The notes beneath the pieces were generated by a model that saw only the letters and a program-made list of their open reading frames with translations, was not told the DNA's origin and searched no databases. A stretch of 64,000 nt of DNA from an uncultured Glaciecola sp. (lineage in GTDB: Bacteria; Pseudomonadota; Gammaproteobacteria; Enterobacterales; Alteromonadaceae). The position numbers and the translations under genes were made by a program. The stretch spans positions 1-64,000 of the forward strand of contig CAKZLI010000003.1 in the NCBI GenBank assembly GCA_937125395.1. The letters are read 5' to 3'. Positions 12,158 through 20,174 of the stretch are shown piece by piece (the stretch's first letter is position 1; the number at the start of each line of letters is the position of its first letter).

Positions 12158-12386
12158 TGTGTCTGCCTCGTTTAATAATGTCTTTGATTTGATGGGTACT
12201 ATTAAAGCATTAGTTTAATTGTATTAAAATTGCTAAAAGTAGCACATATAATTCTAATTAATAGAATGTTTATATTGTGCTATGTTAAGCAGTGATCCAA
12301 ATATATACACAGAATATTTGCCTTTTATACGCTAAGTTCGGTAATGTATAGCTATGATAACTTAGTCATTAAATACGTATTTGCTT

Positions 12387-12983
12387 ATGGATCCTACGTT
12401 ACAGTATTACCAGCACCATGCCGCTGAGTTTGTAGGTGGAACTCAAAGTGTGGATATGAACGAGTTATACAATCAGTTCTTGGCAAAGCTATCTGGCACG
12501 GGGAGTATTTTAGATATCGGCTGTGGTTCAGGTCGGGATGCGCTGCATTTTACCCAATTAGGTTATGATGTGATGGCATTTGATGGATCGGAAGCCATCG
12601 TTAAACTGGCATCTCAACAAACAAAATTTCCTGTTTTACATGCGACTTTTACTGACTTCACCACTGAGCGATGTTTCGATGGCATGTGGGCATGTGCATC
12701 TTTATTACATGTTCCTTTAGAGCAGCAAACTGCGACTATTACTCACCTTGCTTCGTTTTTGAAACCCAATGGTATTTTCTATGCCAGTTACAAGTTAGGC
12801 CAAACCGAGTCACATAAGGCGGGTCGGTATTTTTGTAATATGGATGCAGAAAGCTTTGAACAGGTTATAAAAACCATTCCCGATTTAACCATAATGGAGC
12901 ATTGGATCACCGGTGATCAACGTCCTGGCAGAGCCAGCGAACAGTGGTTTAATGTGTTATTGCGAAAGACGCATGCTGCATGA
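12387..12983 (+). CDS. Class I SAM-dependent methyltransferase, coupled to an HNH nuclease
   Basis: The protein has about 198 residues counted from the ATG at 12387; a TTG two codons upstream is possible but less likely. It has a Rossmann methyltransferase core with motif I ILDIGCGSGRDALHF (residues 41-55), an acidic residue at the end of strand 2 (AFDGSEA), and the FDGMWACASLLHVP motif IV region. This layout is typical of TehB-like small-molecule methyltransferases. No DPPY/NPPY motif of DNA adenine methylases is seen. Its stop overlaps the start of the HNH gene by 4 bp (ATGA), so translation is coupled. The substrate is unknown. It could act with the nuclease in nucleic-acid metabolism or defence, but that is inference. 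Confidence 0.85.
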   Translation: MDPTLQYYQHHAAEFVGGTQSVDMNELYNQFLAKLSGTGSILDIGCGSGRDALHFTQLGYDVMAFDGSEAIVKLASQQTKFPVLHATFTDFTTERCFDGMWACASLLHVPLEQQTATITHLASFLKPNGIFYASYKLGQTESHKAGRYFCNMDAESFEQVIKTIPDLTIMEHWITGDQRPGRASEQWFNVLLRKTHAA

Positions 12984-14005
12984 GTAAATTTTACGAGCTA
13001 AACCCTTCAAATGAAAATTATTGGCGCGCGATTATATTATTCGGTCGCAATGTCGCATCGTATAAATTTGCGTTGGCCAAATCGTTATATGACCTACGCG
13101 ATAGACAAAATGATTTAGTGACGCTGGAAGAATTAGCGCCGTATTTTGCCGATCACATTTGTGAGCATCTAAAAAACAACGATAAACAAGCCACCTCTGC
13201 ATCGAGTAAATTTCTAGATGTTTGTCGTCAATACAACCAAAATACCATCTCAAGAACCGACTTAATTACCGCGACTCAAAAACTAGGGTTCAATAACGTG
13301 ATTGATGCCTTTCATAATGTACATAACAAAGATATTGATAATCGATTTTTTTATGATGAACGAAAAACCAATGGTGGGATCCGCTTATCTGATAATTTTT
13401 ACCAAGTGGCGGAGTCTCCTGCATTTTACGATTTAAATCTAGAAACCGAGTCTCGTTGGCGCTTAGTAGAAACTGCGTGGGATTTAGGTGTGTCGCGTAA
13501 CGTAGTCAAAGTCGAATACGATAAAGATGATGACTTTTTACATACCCAAGACTTGTCGTTAAAACGCGTTGCAATTACATCTAGTCGCGGGGCGTTAAAT
13601 GGATACCAAAAGGGCAAATGTTTTTATTGTCACTGTGATGTGTCGATTCAAGAGCAGACAGATAATCTGGCGGATGTCGATCATTTCTTCCCGCATCGTT
13701 TGAAAGTCTGTGCCGATGGCAAGCCGGTGGACGGGGTTGCGAATCTCGTGTTGGCATGTAAAGACTGTAATCGAGGAGTGAATGGGAAATTCGATCGGAT
13801 ACCTTCAGTGCGCTTACTTGAGCGTTTGCATGCAAGAAATGAATATCTGATTAGCAGTCATCATCCGCTCAGAGAAACGTTGATGTTACAGACGGGGTTG
13901 AATGAGAAACAACGGCAGCGGTTTTTACAAGACGCGTATGATTGTTCGAGTTTGGCTATCGTTCATAAGTGGGAGCCAGAGAGCCGAGGAAGTGGGGTGT
14001 TTTGA
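12980..14005 (+). CDS. HNH endonuclease-domain protein
   Basis: The 341-residue protein has a helical N-terminal region of about 200 residues with no known motif and a C-terminal HNH zinc-nuclease core. The core comprises a CFYC pair (C214, C217), the DVDHFFP histidine segment (232-238), and LACKDCN with C260, C263 and N264. After the core comes the segment RLLERLHARNEYLISSHHP. It overlaps the methyltransferase gene by 4 bp, so the two are made together. It does not look like a homing endonuclease inside an intron or a McrA-only protein. Target and role are unknown. Restriction, repair or defence are the likely options. Confidence 0.85.
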   Translation: MSKFYELNPSNENYWRAIILFGRNVASYKFALAKSLYDLRDRQNDLVTLEELAPYFADHICEHLKNNDKQATSASSKFLDVCRQYNQNTISRTDLITATQKLGFNNVIDAFHNVHNKDIDNRFFYDERKTNGGIRLSDNFYQVAESPAFYDLNLETESRWRLVETAWDLGVSRNVVKVEYDKDDDFLHTQDLSLKRVAITSSRGALNGYQKGKCFYCHCDVSIQEQTDNLADVDHFFPHRLKVCADGKPVDGVANLVLACKDCNRGVNGKFDRIPSVRLLERLHARNEYLISSHHPLRETLMLQTGLNEKQRQRFLQDAYDCSSLAIVHKWEPESRGSGVF

Positions 14006-14012
14006 ACTGTTT

Positions 14013-14036
14013 TCACTGATAATTAATATTCAGTGA
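14013..14036. terminator. Palindrome between the convergent HNH and hipA genes
   Basis: TCACTGA at 14013-14019 pairs with TCAGTGA at 14030-14036 around an AT-rich, nearly self-complementary centre. Its position between two convergent gene ends suggests a bidirectional transcription stop. There is no clear T run, so the call is tentative. Confidence 0.4.
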
Positions 14037-14091
14037 TACGCTAAGCCAATCCTGTACTAACATTTACAACATTCCCGAAAAATCACGCTGC

Positions 14092-15423
14092 TTAATTGCT
14101 CATTCTCAGCTTTCTAGCCAACCCTTGCATACCACTAAAAATTGTTTCTGCTAACTCGCTAGGAAAGTCTTCAGGTAGGTTAGCCCTAACTTTTTCAATG
14201 ATATGTTCCAACGGCTTTACTACTGAATCGATAAGTGCAACGACTTCTGTTTCAGTAACCCCGACTTCTTTACCTTGTTGAATGAAGTGACGATATTGTA
14301 TTTTCTGTAAATGATAGTAATTTTGGCTACCGTGAATAGCCATCGCCATTTTGACTTTCTGTTTGGCAATTTGGTTTTCTTTGTTACCTATCAGCGGGTG
14401 CATAGATAAAACATCATAGAGTGGAGTGAGCTTGTATTTATTCTCGGGCAAATGAGTAATACTAAAGTTTTTGGCATGCCCATCAGATGCAGCAAGTAAG
14501 TAAAATACAACTTGCGCTTTAAAAAAGGTGATTTTGTCTAAGGCTGCGCCCTCACTGCTGGCAAGCAACTTCATGCAATCTTCTATACTTAACCCCCCAT
14601 CATTTTGATATTTAAGTAACGATGATACACCCATCGCTTGGCAAAAATCTTCTTGAGGTAAGCGAATTATCCATGAACCATCACTTGAAATTTTACGGTC
14701 GAAGCGCTCAACAATAAGTGCTTTTTTGCCAGCAAATGTACCTATATCACAATGCGCAATAGGAATATCAAATTCGGCAACAATCTTTGAGCACAGCCAT
14801 TCGTTTTCAACTGACGCGCCCATATCAGCTTGCATATTACCAACAAGCCCCATTGGAAACTTGAAAATATGAGTGGTTGGGGTCTCTCCCAGCGGTTCAC
14901 ACCATTGGTTGTTGTGCCAAAGTAGTGCTGTTTTTTCTTGTGCACCTGCCAATGAAATTCTTAAGTGAGCATCGTCGTCTAAATGGCCTAAAACAGAATT
15001 ATCAACTGCCTTATTCAGTAGCTTTGCTACTTGGTTTTCACTCAAAGGCTTATATTGAATCTGTTTAGTACTCTCAGGTTGTTCACCCTCTGGCAATAAT
15101 TGTATTGCCCCAACACAATCGCGCCCGAGTTCAACGAGTAAATCGAAGGTCTGGGTGGTAGGTGTATTAAATCGTCTGGCTAACCGTTCGCGTATATCTC
15201 GACTGTCTGGCAGGAGATTATCAAAATAAAATGATACCTTATCACCTTTAATAGGTTGATTTCCTGGAGTAAATGGAAGTGATAAAGACAAAGGGCGGCT
15301 ACGTGGGTTGTCGAGCCATTCGTTGGCATATTGCAACTCATCGATACCGAATTGTATGCGCCAGAGACCAACAAGCTCACCATTCATCCATATTGATAAG
15401 GCGCTGATTTTACGTCTTGCCAT
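14092..15423 (-). CDS. hipA: Type II toxin HipA, serine/threonine kinase
   Basis: The 443-residue protein aligns along its length with E. coli HipA, which phosphorylates glutamyl-tRNA synthetase and induces persistence. Visible features are the N-terminal IWMNGELVGLW strand, FYFDNLLPDS, the autophosphorylation-loop serine in RISLAGAQEKT (S157, equivalent to E. coli S150), the catalytic ASDGHAKNFS (D314) and the metal-binding LTPLYDVLS (D337). All catalytic residues are present, so it should be active. The ATG at 15423 shares one base with the hipB stop (TAATG). A GTG two codons upstream is the alternative. Regulation is by the hipB product on operators upstream. Confidence 0.95.
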   Translation of the reverse strand: MARRKISALSIWMNGELVGLWRIQFGIDELQYANEWLDNPRSRPLSLSLPFTPGNQPIKGDKVSFYFDNLLPDSRDIRERLARRFNTPTTQTFDLLVELGRDCVGAIQLLPEGEQPESTKQIQYKPLSENQVAKLLNKAVDNSVLGHLDDDAHLRISLAGAQEKTALLWHNNQWCEPLGETPTTHIFKFPMGLVGNMQADMGASVENEWLCSKIVAEFDIPIAHCDIGTFAGKKALIVERFDRKISSDGSWIIRLPQEDFCQAMGVSSLLKYQNDGGLSIEDCMKLLASSEGAALDKITFFKAQVVFYLLAASDGHAKNFSITHLPENKYKLTPLYDVLSMHPLIGNKENQIAKQKVKMAMAIHGSQNYYHLQKIQYRHFIQQGKEVGVTETEVVALIDSVVKPLEHIIEKVRANLPEDFPSELAETIFSGMQGLARKLRMSN

Positions 15424-15692
15424 TACCACTCATCCTGTTCATTTGCACCATCGGAGAGCGGGTGTGTGGCTTGCGTATTATTATCTACCAGCTGTAATTT
15501 CACACCCAAAATAGACAGTACTTTAAATAATCGCTCAATGGTGGCTTTTTGTGGTGCGCTCTCTAGGGCTTGATAACTTTGTTGGCTAATCCCTAGCTTT
15601 TCAGCCAGGGCTTTTTGTGAGAGTCCATTGACCTTTCTAAAACCGATCAAAATGGGTTTAATTTGCTCCAAAGTATTAATGGTATAGTTCAC
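15423..15692 (-). CDS. hipB: HipB antitoxin, XRE-type DNA-binding protein
   Basis: This helix-turn-helix antitoxin binds HipA and represses the operon. Using the GTG at 15692, which has GGTGA five bases upstream, gives 89 residues (E. coli HipB is 88). Upstream TTG (15704) and GTG (15701) codons would add a few residues. The HTH spans about residues 15-50 (GLSQKALAEKLGISQQSYQ). The protein ends in ...DEW; the C-terminal tryptophan matches that of E. coli HipB, which packs against HipA. It is the first gene of the hipBA operon. Confidence 0.9.
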   Translation of the reverse strand: MNYTINTLEQIKPILIGFRKVNGLSQKALAEKLGISQQSYQALESAPQKATIERLFKVLSILGVKLQLVDNNTQATHPLSDGANEQDEW

Positions 15693-15705
15693 GATGCTCA
15701 CCAAA

Positions 15706-15778
15706 ACAATGTATAAGTTGTATTTGCTTAATACAGTATATAGATTGTTTTTTAGAATAACAACCTATAGGCTGTTAT
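15706..15778. promoter_or_regulatory. Three evenly spaced palindromic operators upstream of hipBA
   Basis: Three copies of a dyad with the pattern ACAR-n2-TATA-n2-YTGT lie at 15706-15721, 15733-15748 and within 15757-15778. The third is the longest, with arms ATAACA and TGTTAT around a CCTATAGG core. The dyad centres are at 15713.5, 15740.5 and 15767.5, exactly 27 bp apart. E. coli hipBA also has several HipB operators, so these are the likely binding sites for HipB or HipAB. The closest one sits only a few bases before the chosen hipB start. Confidence 0.8.
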
Positions 15779-15805
15779 TATGTGGTTGTTATCAGAAAGC
15801 GACAC

Positions 15806-17119
15806 TTAATCACCCTCCCGAAAAACCACACTACACTCAGCCCCACCGAGCTCAGCTGAGTTGGTAATCGCAAATCTGGCATCATGTAATTGAGCTATTT
15901 TTGAGACGATGGCTAATCCCATTCCATAGCCTGGTTTTCCATGCGCATTATCGCCACGCATAAATGGTTTGGATAACTCTTCACGTTTTTCATGAGGAAT
16001 ACCGGGGCCATCATCACTGATTGATAAACGTATTTCAGCGCCATTTTTTTCACTCTTTTCACTTTTTTCAATTTGTACGCTAATTTCATGATCCGCATAT
16101 TGCACAGCGTTACCGAGTAAGTTATTGATTAACATACTCAAATAATTGGCGTCCCCATTAATCATGGCATCGGTTGTGGTCAAGTCATTTTGGGACTGCC
16201 AATGAATGATTTTATTATCATGTGAGGCTGCTTCTACGCATTCACTGACCAGTGCATTCAAGTCTATGTTTTGTTTTTCAGTCATCAACATTGATTGTTC
16301 AATGCGCGCATAATTTAACAAGACATTGACGAGTCGCTCCATTTCATCAATATCTCGAGATAAGCGCTGTTGATGCTTTTCTCTGGTTTCGGGTGTGCTC
16401 GTTTCTTGTAACATTTCTATGCCAAAGCGCAACCTAGCTAAAGGCGTTCGCAAATCGTGAGCCACGGCATCACTGAGGAGTTTGTTATCACTAATGAGGG
16501 ATTCGATACGCTGCGCCATGCGGTTAAACTCGTTTTCAATGCTGGCGATATAAGACGCTGACTTAACATGAATGCGCTGTTGTAGTTGTCCTTCACCAAA
16601 GGCTTGGGTGGTTTGTTCTAATTGCTTTAGTTGTTTAATTAATGGAGAGAGCCACACCAGCACCACCGTTAAAATACCCAGATAAAATAAGACCGTTAAT
16701 AATAGCGCTAGGGTATTGTTGTGAGTGGCTTGAGTGATTGGAGGGACAGTAAAACTCAGTGCCTTTTTATGCGAAGGGATAATAAAATGCATTGAAATGC
16801 TCTTTTCTGATTCAAAATCCAGTGGTTTCCCAGCATAAAAATCCGCTTTTAAAGAATCAGGTAAAAATAAATCATCAAGATCAACCAGCTCTACACTAAG
16901 GTCACTGTTCTGTTGCCAGTTAGTGATAAATTGTTGTGGCTGTTGTTGCATATCTAACGTTGCTGCTAGTGAGGTGCCTAGTTGATGGTAGGCTGATAAT
17001 TCATGTGCCATTTGGTTTGGCTGTGTTTGATATTGGCTAAAAAAATTATCAAGCGCAGCTCCAAGACTGACAATCGCCAGTAAAACAACCAATAATAGCG
17101 ATAACGTTAATTTAGGCAT
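15806..17119 (-). CDS. rstB: RstB-like sensor histidine kinase
   Basis: This 437-residue inner-membrane kinase has a first membrane helix at residues 3-23, a periplasmic domain of about 115 residues, a second helix around 142-163, and a HAMP linker. The HisKA phosphoacceptor is in SDAVAHDLRTPLARLR. The ATP-binding domain has an N box (NNLLGNAVQYAD), G1 (SDDGPGIP) and G2 (GYGMGLAIV). It is the last gene of the mipA-DUF3019-regulator-kinase unit and pairs with the RstA-like regulator. The signal sensed is unknown. By analogy with the Vibrio cholerae CarS/VprB kinase next to ompV, envelope stress or cationic peptides are plausible. Confidence 0.85.
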   Translation of the reverse strand: MPKLTLSLLLVVLLAIVSLGAALDNFFSQYQTQPNQMAHELSAYHQLGTSLAATLDMQQQPQQFITNWQQNSDLSVELVDLDDLFLPDSLKADFYAGKPLDFESEKSISMHFIIPSHKKALSFTVPPITQATHNNTLALLLTVLFYLGILTVVLVWLSPLIKQLKQLEQTTQAFGEGQLQQRIHVKSASYIASIENEFNRMAQRIESLISDNKLLSDAVAHDLRTPLARLRFGIEMLQETSTPETREKHQQRLSRDIDEMERLVNVLLNYARIEQSMLMTEKQNIDLNALVSECVEAASHDNKIIHWQSQNDLTTTDAMINGDANYLSMLINNLLGNAVQYADHEISVQIEKSEKSEKNGAEIRLSISDDGPGIPHEKREELSKPFMRGDNAHGKPGYGMGLAIVSKIAQLHDARFAITNSAELGGAECSVVFREGD

Positions 17120-17205
17120 TAGACAATCCCATACATCATTAATTTCAAGCGTATTTACCTCGCGTATCTACCAACGTTTTTACCAAACGTATTTAACATG
17201 CGCTT

Positions 17206-17946
17206 TTACCAAGCGTCCTTGGCTAAGAGATAGCCCTTGCCCCATACGGTTTTAATCCGATAGGGGTTGCTGGCGTCATCGCCGAGTTTTTTGCGAATTC
17301 TGGAAACCAAAATATCAATCGAACGATCAAAGCCATCATACTCAAACCCTCGGCGTTGAGTGACTAAGTCGTTTCGACTCACTACGCTATCTGCTGACTG
17401 AGCAAGTTGCCACAGTACATCAAACTCGTTCGAGGAAATCGCCACCTTAACACCTGCCAACATGGTTGTGCGGGAATTGGCATCAATGGATAGCTGCCCG
17501 ATGAGTATTTTATTGGGGGTGATATCGGTTACTTCAGAAGGGGTATAACGCCGCAACAGGGCTTTTATCCGTGATAGCAACACCCTGGGTTTAACTGGTT
17601 TTACCACATAGTCATCAGCGCCCAGCTCCAAACCGAGCACTTCGTCGGTTTCATGATCGCGTGCGGTCATCATTAAAATCGGGCCTTGGTAAAAAGAGCG
17701 AATAGCCTGACAAACTTCAAAACCATCTTTAACCGGTAACATGATGTCCAATATCACCAAGTCAGGTTGGTCAGATGCAATTAAGTCTATGGCCACATCG
17801 CCTCTGGTAGCCAGCGTGACCAAGTAACCCTGCTCGTTGAGGTAGTCACTAAACCATTCAGCGAGTGATAGATCGTCCTCTACCAACATAATGTGTTTAG
17901 CTGCAATATTTTGTGTTAAAGCGACGGGCTTCAAAACAGTCTCCAT
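17206..17946 (-). CDS. rstA: RstA-like OmpR-family response regulator
   Basis: The protein has 246 residues from the ATG at 17946; a TTG 12 codons upstream is less likely. The receiver domain has the acidic pair VEDD, phospho-acceptor D67 in LVILDIMLP and K in DYVVKPVKP. The winged-helix DNA-binding domain carries the RstA-like sequence YDGFDRSIDILVSRIRKKL and ends PYRIKTVWGKGYLLAKDAW. The start overlaps the end of the DUF3019 gene by 16 bp. A motif close to the known RstA box lies upstream of mipA, so the system probably regulates its own operon (inference). Confidence 0.87.
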   Translation of the reverse strand: METVLKPVALTQNIAAKHIMLVEDDLSLAEWFSDYLNEQGYLVTLATRGDVAIDLIASDQPDLVILDIMLPVKDGFEVCQAIRSFYQGPILMMTARDHETDEVLGLELGADDYVVKPVKPRVLLSRIKALLRRYTPSEVTDITPNKILIGQLSIDANSRTTMLAGVKVAISSNEFDVLWQLAQSADSVVSRNDLVTQRRGFEYDGFDRSIDILVSRIRKKLGDDASNPYRIKTVWGKGYLLAKDAW

Positions 17947-18365
17947 GTTGATTTTGCACGTTTTGATGATTGATAGACCCAAGCCACAGGGATTGTCGTG
18001 TTGACAATATCTATGGTTGAAGCTTGCTGCCGTAAAGCAAAATCATGACTCATCGAGGATTGAAAATCAAAGCTGAATTCGCCATTTGCTTGTTGTTCCC
18101 AACATTTCATCGTTTTGTTTGTTGTGACATTAACGAGGCAATAATTATTCATTGTCGGGTGTTGCCAATTGAATGTCACCTCGAGATAACATGTCTGTCC
18201 TTTGCGAAGGGCAACACAGGGTTTAGGTGTTACGCTGAGTTGCGCAGTAGCGTAATTACCATCGGCGGCAGCGTATACCGGGCCATGTATCAGTAGCGAT
18301 ATCAGTACAATCATACAAACTAATGACCAGGCTAGCGTTTTTATAGATAATAAAGTTTTCATCAA
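17931..18365 (-). CDS. DUF3019 exported protein
   Basis: The 144-residue protein has an N-terminal signal sequence or membrane anchor ending near AYAA at about residues 30-34. The mature domain starts with AQLSVTPKPCVALRKGQTCYLEVTFNW, the typical opening of DUF3019, and has four cysteines that could form two periplasmic disulfides. It lies 15 bp after mipA and overlaps the response-regulator start by 16 bp. DUF3019 genes recur beside such two-component systems, so it may be an accessory sensor or a target of the pathway. Its biochemical role is not known. Confidence 0.82.
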   Translation of the reverse strand: MMKTLLSIKTLAWSLVCMIVLISLLIHGPVYAAADGNYATAQLSVTPKPCVALRKGQTCYLEVTFNWQHPTMNNYCLVNVTTNKTMKCWEQQANGEFSFDFQSSMSHDFALRQQASTIDIVNTTIPVAWVYQSSKRAKSTWRLF

Positions 18366-18380
18366 TCATTCCTTACTTTA

Positions 18381-19235
18381 TTAAAACACATAGCTTAAGC
18401 TGGCGCTTAATGAGGCACGTGTCGAACGTGTTGTAGCAAACAGCGGACTGTTCATATCTGCGTCAGTGACCGTGTTGAACCGTGCGGTGCTTCGAAACAC
18501 CCAATTTTCAGAAACAGGATACGTTACCCCAACTTCCGCGGTATAGTTAATATTCGAGCCTGGCTGGTATGGAGTAAACGTTGTGCGAGCAGCTTCGGCT
18601 TCAGTCACCCCCAAGTAATATTCATTTATATTGCTATCAAAATACTGTAATCCCACTAAACCGTGAAAATTCCAATTTCTGACCTGCCAATTACGACCTA
18701 CTAAGGCTGTTGCCAGGATTCCTTTACTATTACCGGCGATATCGTGTTTGAGCGTAAATTGGAAGACGTTATCACCCACATAGCCGGTTAACCGTCCGCC
18801 AAACATGGCACTGGGATCTCTGTCGTCAAGGCCGTTAAATTTATCATCGAAATCTAAGCCACTAAATTGCGGGCCAACAACGACGTCCAAGGACCAATTA
18901 TCACTTGCAAAGGCGTTGTAGCCAAGTAGTGGGCCATCACCGCTTTCGCCATACATTTCTAAAAATACGTTATTCCAAGTGTAACTTCCATTCACCACCA
19001 GATAACCGTTGGTCCATGTTTGTTCGTCATCTGTTAATTTCGGTGCGATACCCGTCCCGACGCCTAATCCGAGTTCAAAGTAATTTGCCGTGGTGCTGTT
19101 AGCTTCAGGAGCATGGCGTAATTGATAGGAAATATCATTGGCCAGACTGACGCTAGAAAAGGTCGCACTGGACAGAATTATTGAGGCCAATAAGAGTGAG
19201 GAGGCATGAGTTTTTTTGATTATTAGATTGTTCAT
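18381..19235 (-). CDS. mipA: MipA/OmpV-family outer-membrane beta-barrel protein
   Basis: The 284-residue protein has a signal peptide (residues 1-32, ending SLA) and alternating amphipathic strands of a beta barrel. It ends in an aromatic C-terminal residue (SYVF), as outer-membrane barrels do. The GLGVGTGIAPKL start and the VGVTYPVSENWVFRS region match the MipA/OmpV family. In E. coli, MipA is linked to peptidoglycan enzymes; in Vibrio, OmpV lies next to the CarRS/VprAB system. It is the first gene of the four-gene operon. A motif like the RstA box lies about 60 bp upstream of its start. Confidence 0.88.
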   Translation of the reverse strand: MNNLIIKKTHASSLLLASIILSSATFSSVSLANDISYQLRHAPEANSTTANYFELGLGVGTGIAPKLTDDEQTWTNGYLVVNGSYTWNNVFLEMYGESGDGPLLGYNAFASDNWSLDVVVGPQFSGLDFDDKFNGLDDRDPSAMFGGRLTGYVGDNVFQFTLKHDIAGNSKGILATALVGRNWQVRNWNFHGLVGLQYFDSNINEYYLGVTEAEAARTTFTPYQPGSNINYTAEVGVTYPVSENWVFRSTARFNTVTDADMNSPLFATTRSTRASLSASLSYVF

Positions 19236-19292
19236 AGTATTGTCTGCGTTGTTGAAATTGACTTCATTATGTCAACGTACAAGTAATATTAA

Positions 19293-19306
19293 CGTAACAA
19301 CATCTA
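19293..19306 (-). promoter_or_regulatory. RstA-box-like motif upstream of mipA
   Basis: On the minus strand the sequence is TAGATGTTGTTACG, which matches the published E. coli RstA box TACATNTNGTTACA at all but two fixed positions. A further GTTAC/GTAAC dyad lies at 19311-19335. The location in the mipA upstream region and the RstA-like regulator in the same operon support autoregulation. This has not been tested. Confidence 0.45.
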
Positions 19307-19354
19307 TCATCTGTAACAAAATGTAGCGGTTACAGTTTAAAAGGTAAATACTGC

Positions 19355-19585
19355 GTGAAATACAAAGGCATCACGATATTGGTTTGCTCTAACGTTGATG
19401 AACCCTGTGTGCCTGCGCCTACCAATAAAAAATTTGAACTCACTGGGCAAATTTCTTTTCGCCAGTTACTACTCTTATGGCAGTCACTTGACTCACTCGA
19501 TAGGCTTTATCGGCTAACACAGGTAAGCGCAGACCGTACTGCTTTACCGACCAGTATAGAAGAGGTCCTCAAAGATGAGTTTTAA
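19355..19585 (+). pseudogene. Remnant of a HipB-like antitoxin gene
   Basis: This 76-codon open stretch resembles the C-terminal part of XRE antitoxins paired with HipA-family toxins. The pattern VPAPTxKKFELTGQISFRQL matches the end of an HTH domain plus the family tail, and it ends SIEEVLKDEF. The first 40 or so residues of a normal HTH domain are missing or unrecognisable. The stop overlaps by 11 bp the start of a HipA-like reading frame, the usual arrangement of these operons. It probably no longer binds DNA. Confidence 0.65.
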
Positions 19586-20027
19586 ATCAATTCAAAAGCT
19601 CAATGTGCAACGAACGCTTACAAGGGGTGAGACTGTGCCGGTGTGCGTATTAGCTCAAAACCGGCAGGGAGTATTCTTTCAGTACTTTGATGAATACATT
19701 AGTAAATTTGGAATATAGTCCCTTGGGTTTCTGATATGGCTAAGCGTGATTTACACAATGTACTGTTTCCAAAGCAGCGCAAAATCCTGACGCATTTTAA
19801 TGCAGCGGCGTGCGGCCATTGAAATGCGCAAGGGTATGCGTGCAACAAGTCGATTAAACGAGCTGGATTATCTGCTGGGCGTTCATGACTCATACCGGAT
19901 GGGTGGTATTCGATTTAAGCGAGTCGGTTCGGATGCTTTCTTAGATGACAACGCCGAGTTTGCTGCGCCGCCAATGGCTTCTCTGCTTGCCAGGTCATGT
20001 TTAAATTTCCAATTTATATCGACATAA
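19575..20027 (+). pseudogene. Decayed HipA-family toxin gene, kinase core missing
   Basis: The ATG at 19575 opens 47 codons that read as a HipA N-terminal domain (QKLNVQRTL...VLAQNRQGVFFQYFDEYI), then a TAG at 19716-19718. About 80 bp later, homology resumes in RILMQRRAAIEMRKG and LNELDYLLGVHDSYRMGGIRF, followed by FLDDNAEFAAPPMASL. This is the segment that in intact HipA proteins precedes the kinase core. Just before it, the SPDRWG-type motif appears broken: NPD is in one frame and RILMQRR in another, consistent with a small deletion. The reading ends at 20027 and nothing resembling the catalytic domain follows. This is a dead toxin, distinct in sequence from the intact hipA 4 kb away. Confidence 0.75.
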
Positions 20028-20174
20028 GTTTTTGATGTGTCGATACACTCGACACATCAACACTCAATACATACGACTTACCGAAAGCGAGTTTTGAGTA
20101 GGAAACTTCAAAGTAGTACGCCATTTCTTTGACTTTTAAGACATTCTTGGACGGGTAACTTTCTACTTAGGAAC

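Noticed and set aside
12387..14005. Classical type II restriction-modification system
   Set aside because: The methyltransferase lacks DNA methylase motifs such as NPPY or the cytosine PC motif, so restriction is not supported by the sequence alone.
14092..20030. Integrated prophage or transposon carrying the hip genes
   Set aside because: No integrase, transposase, terminal repeats or att-like duplications were seen at the borders.
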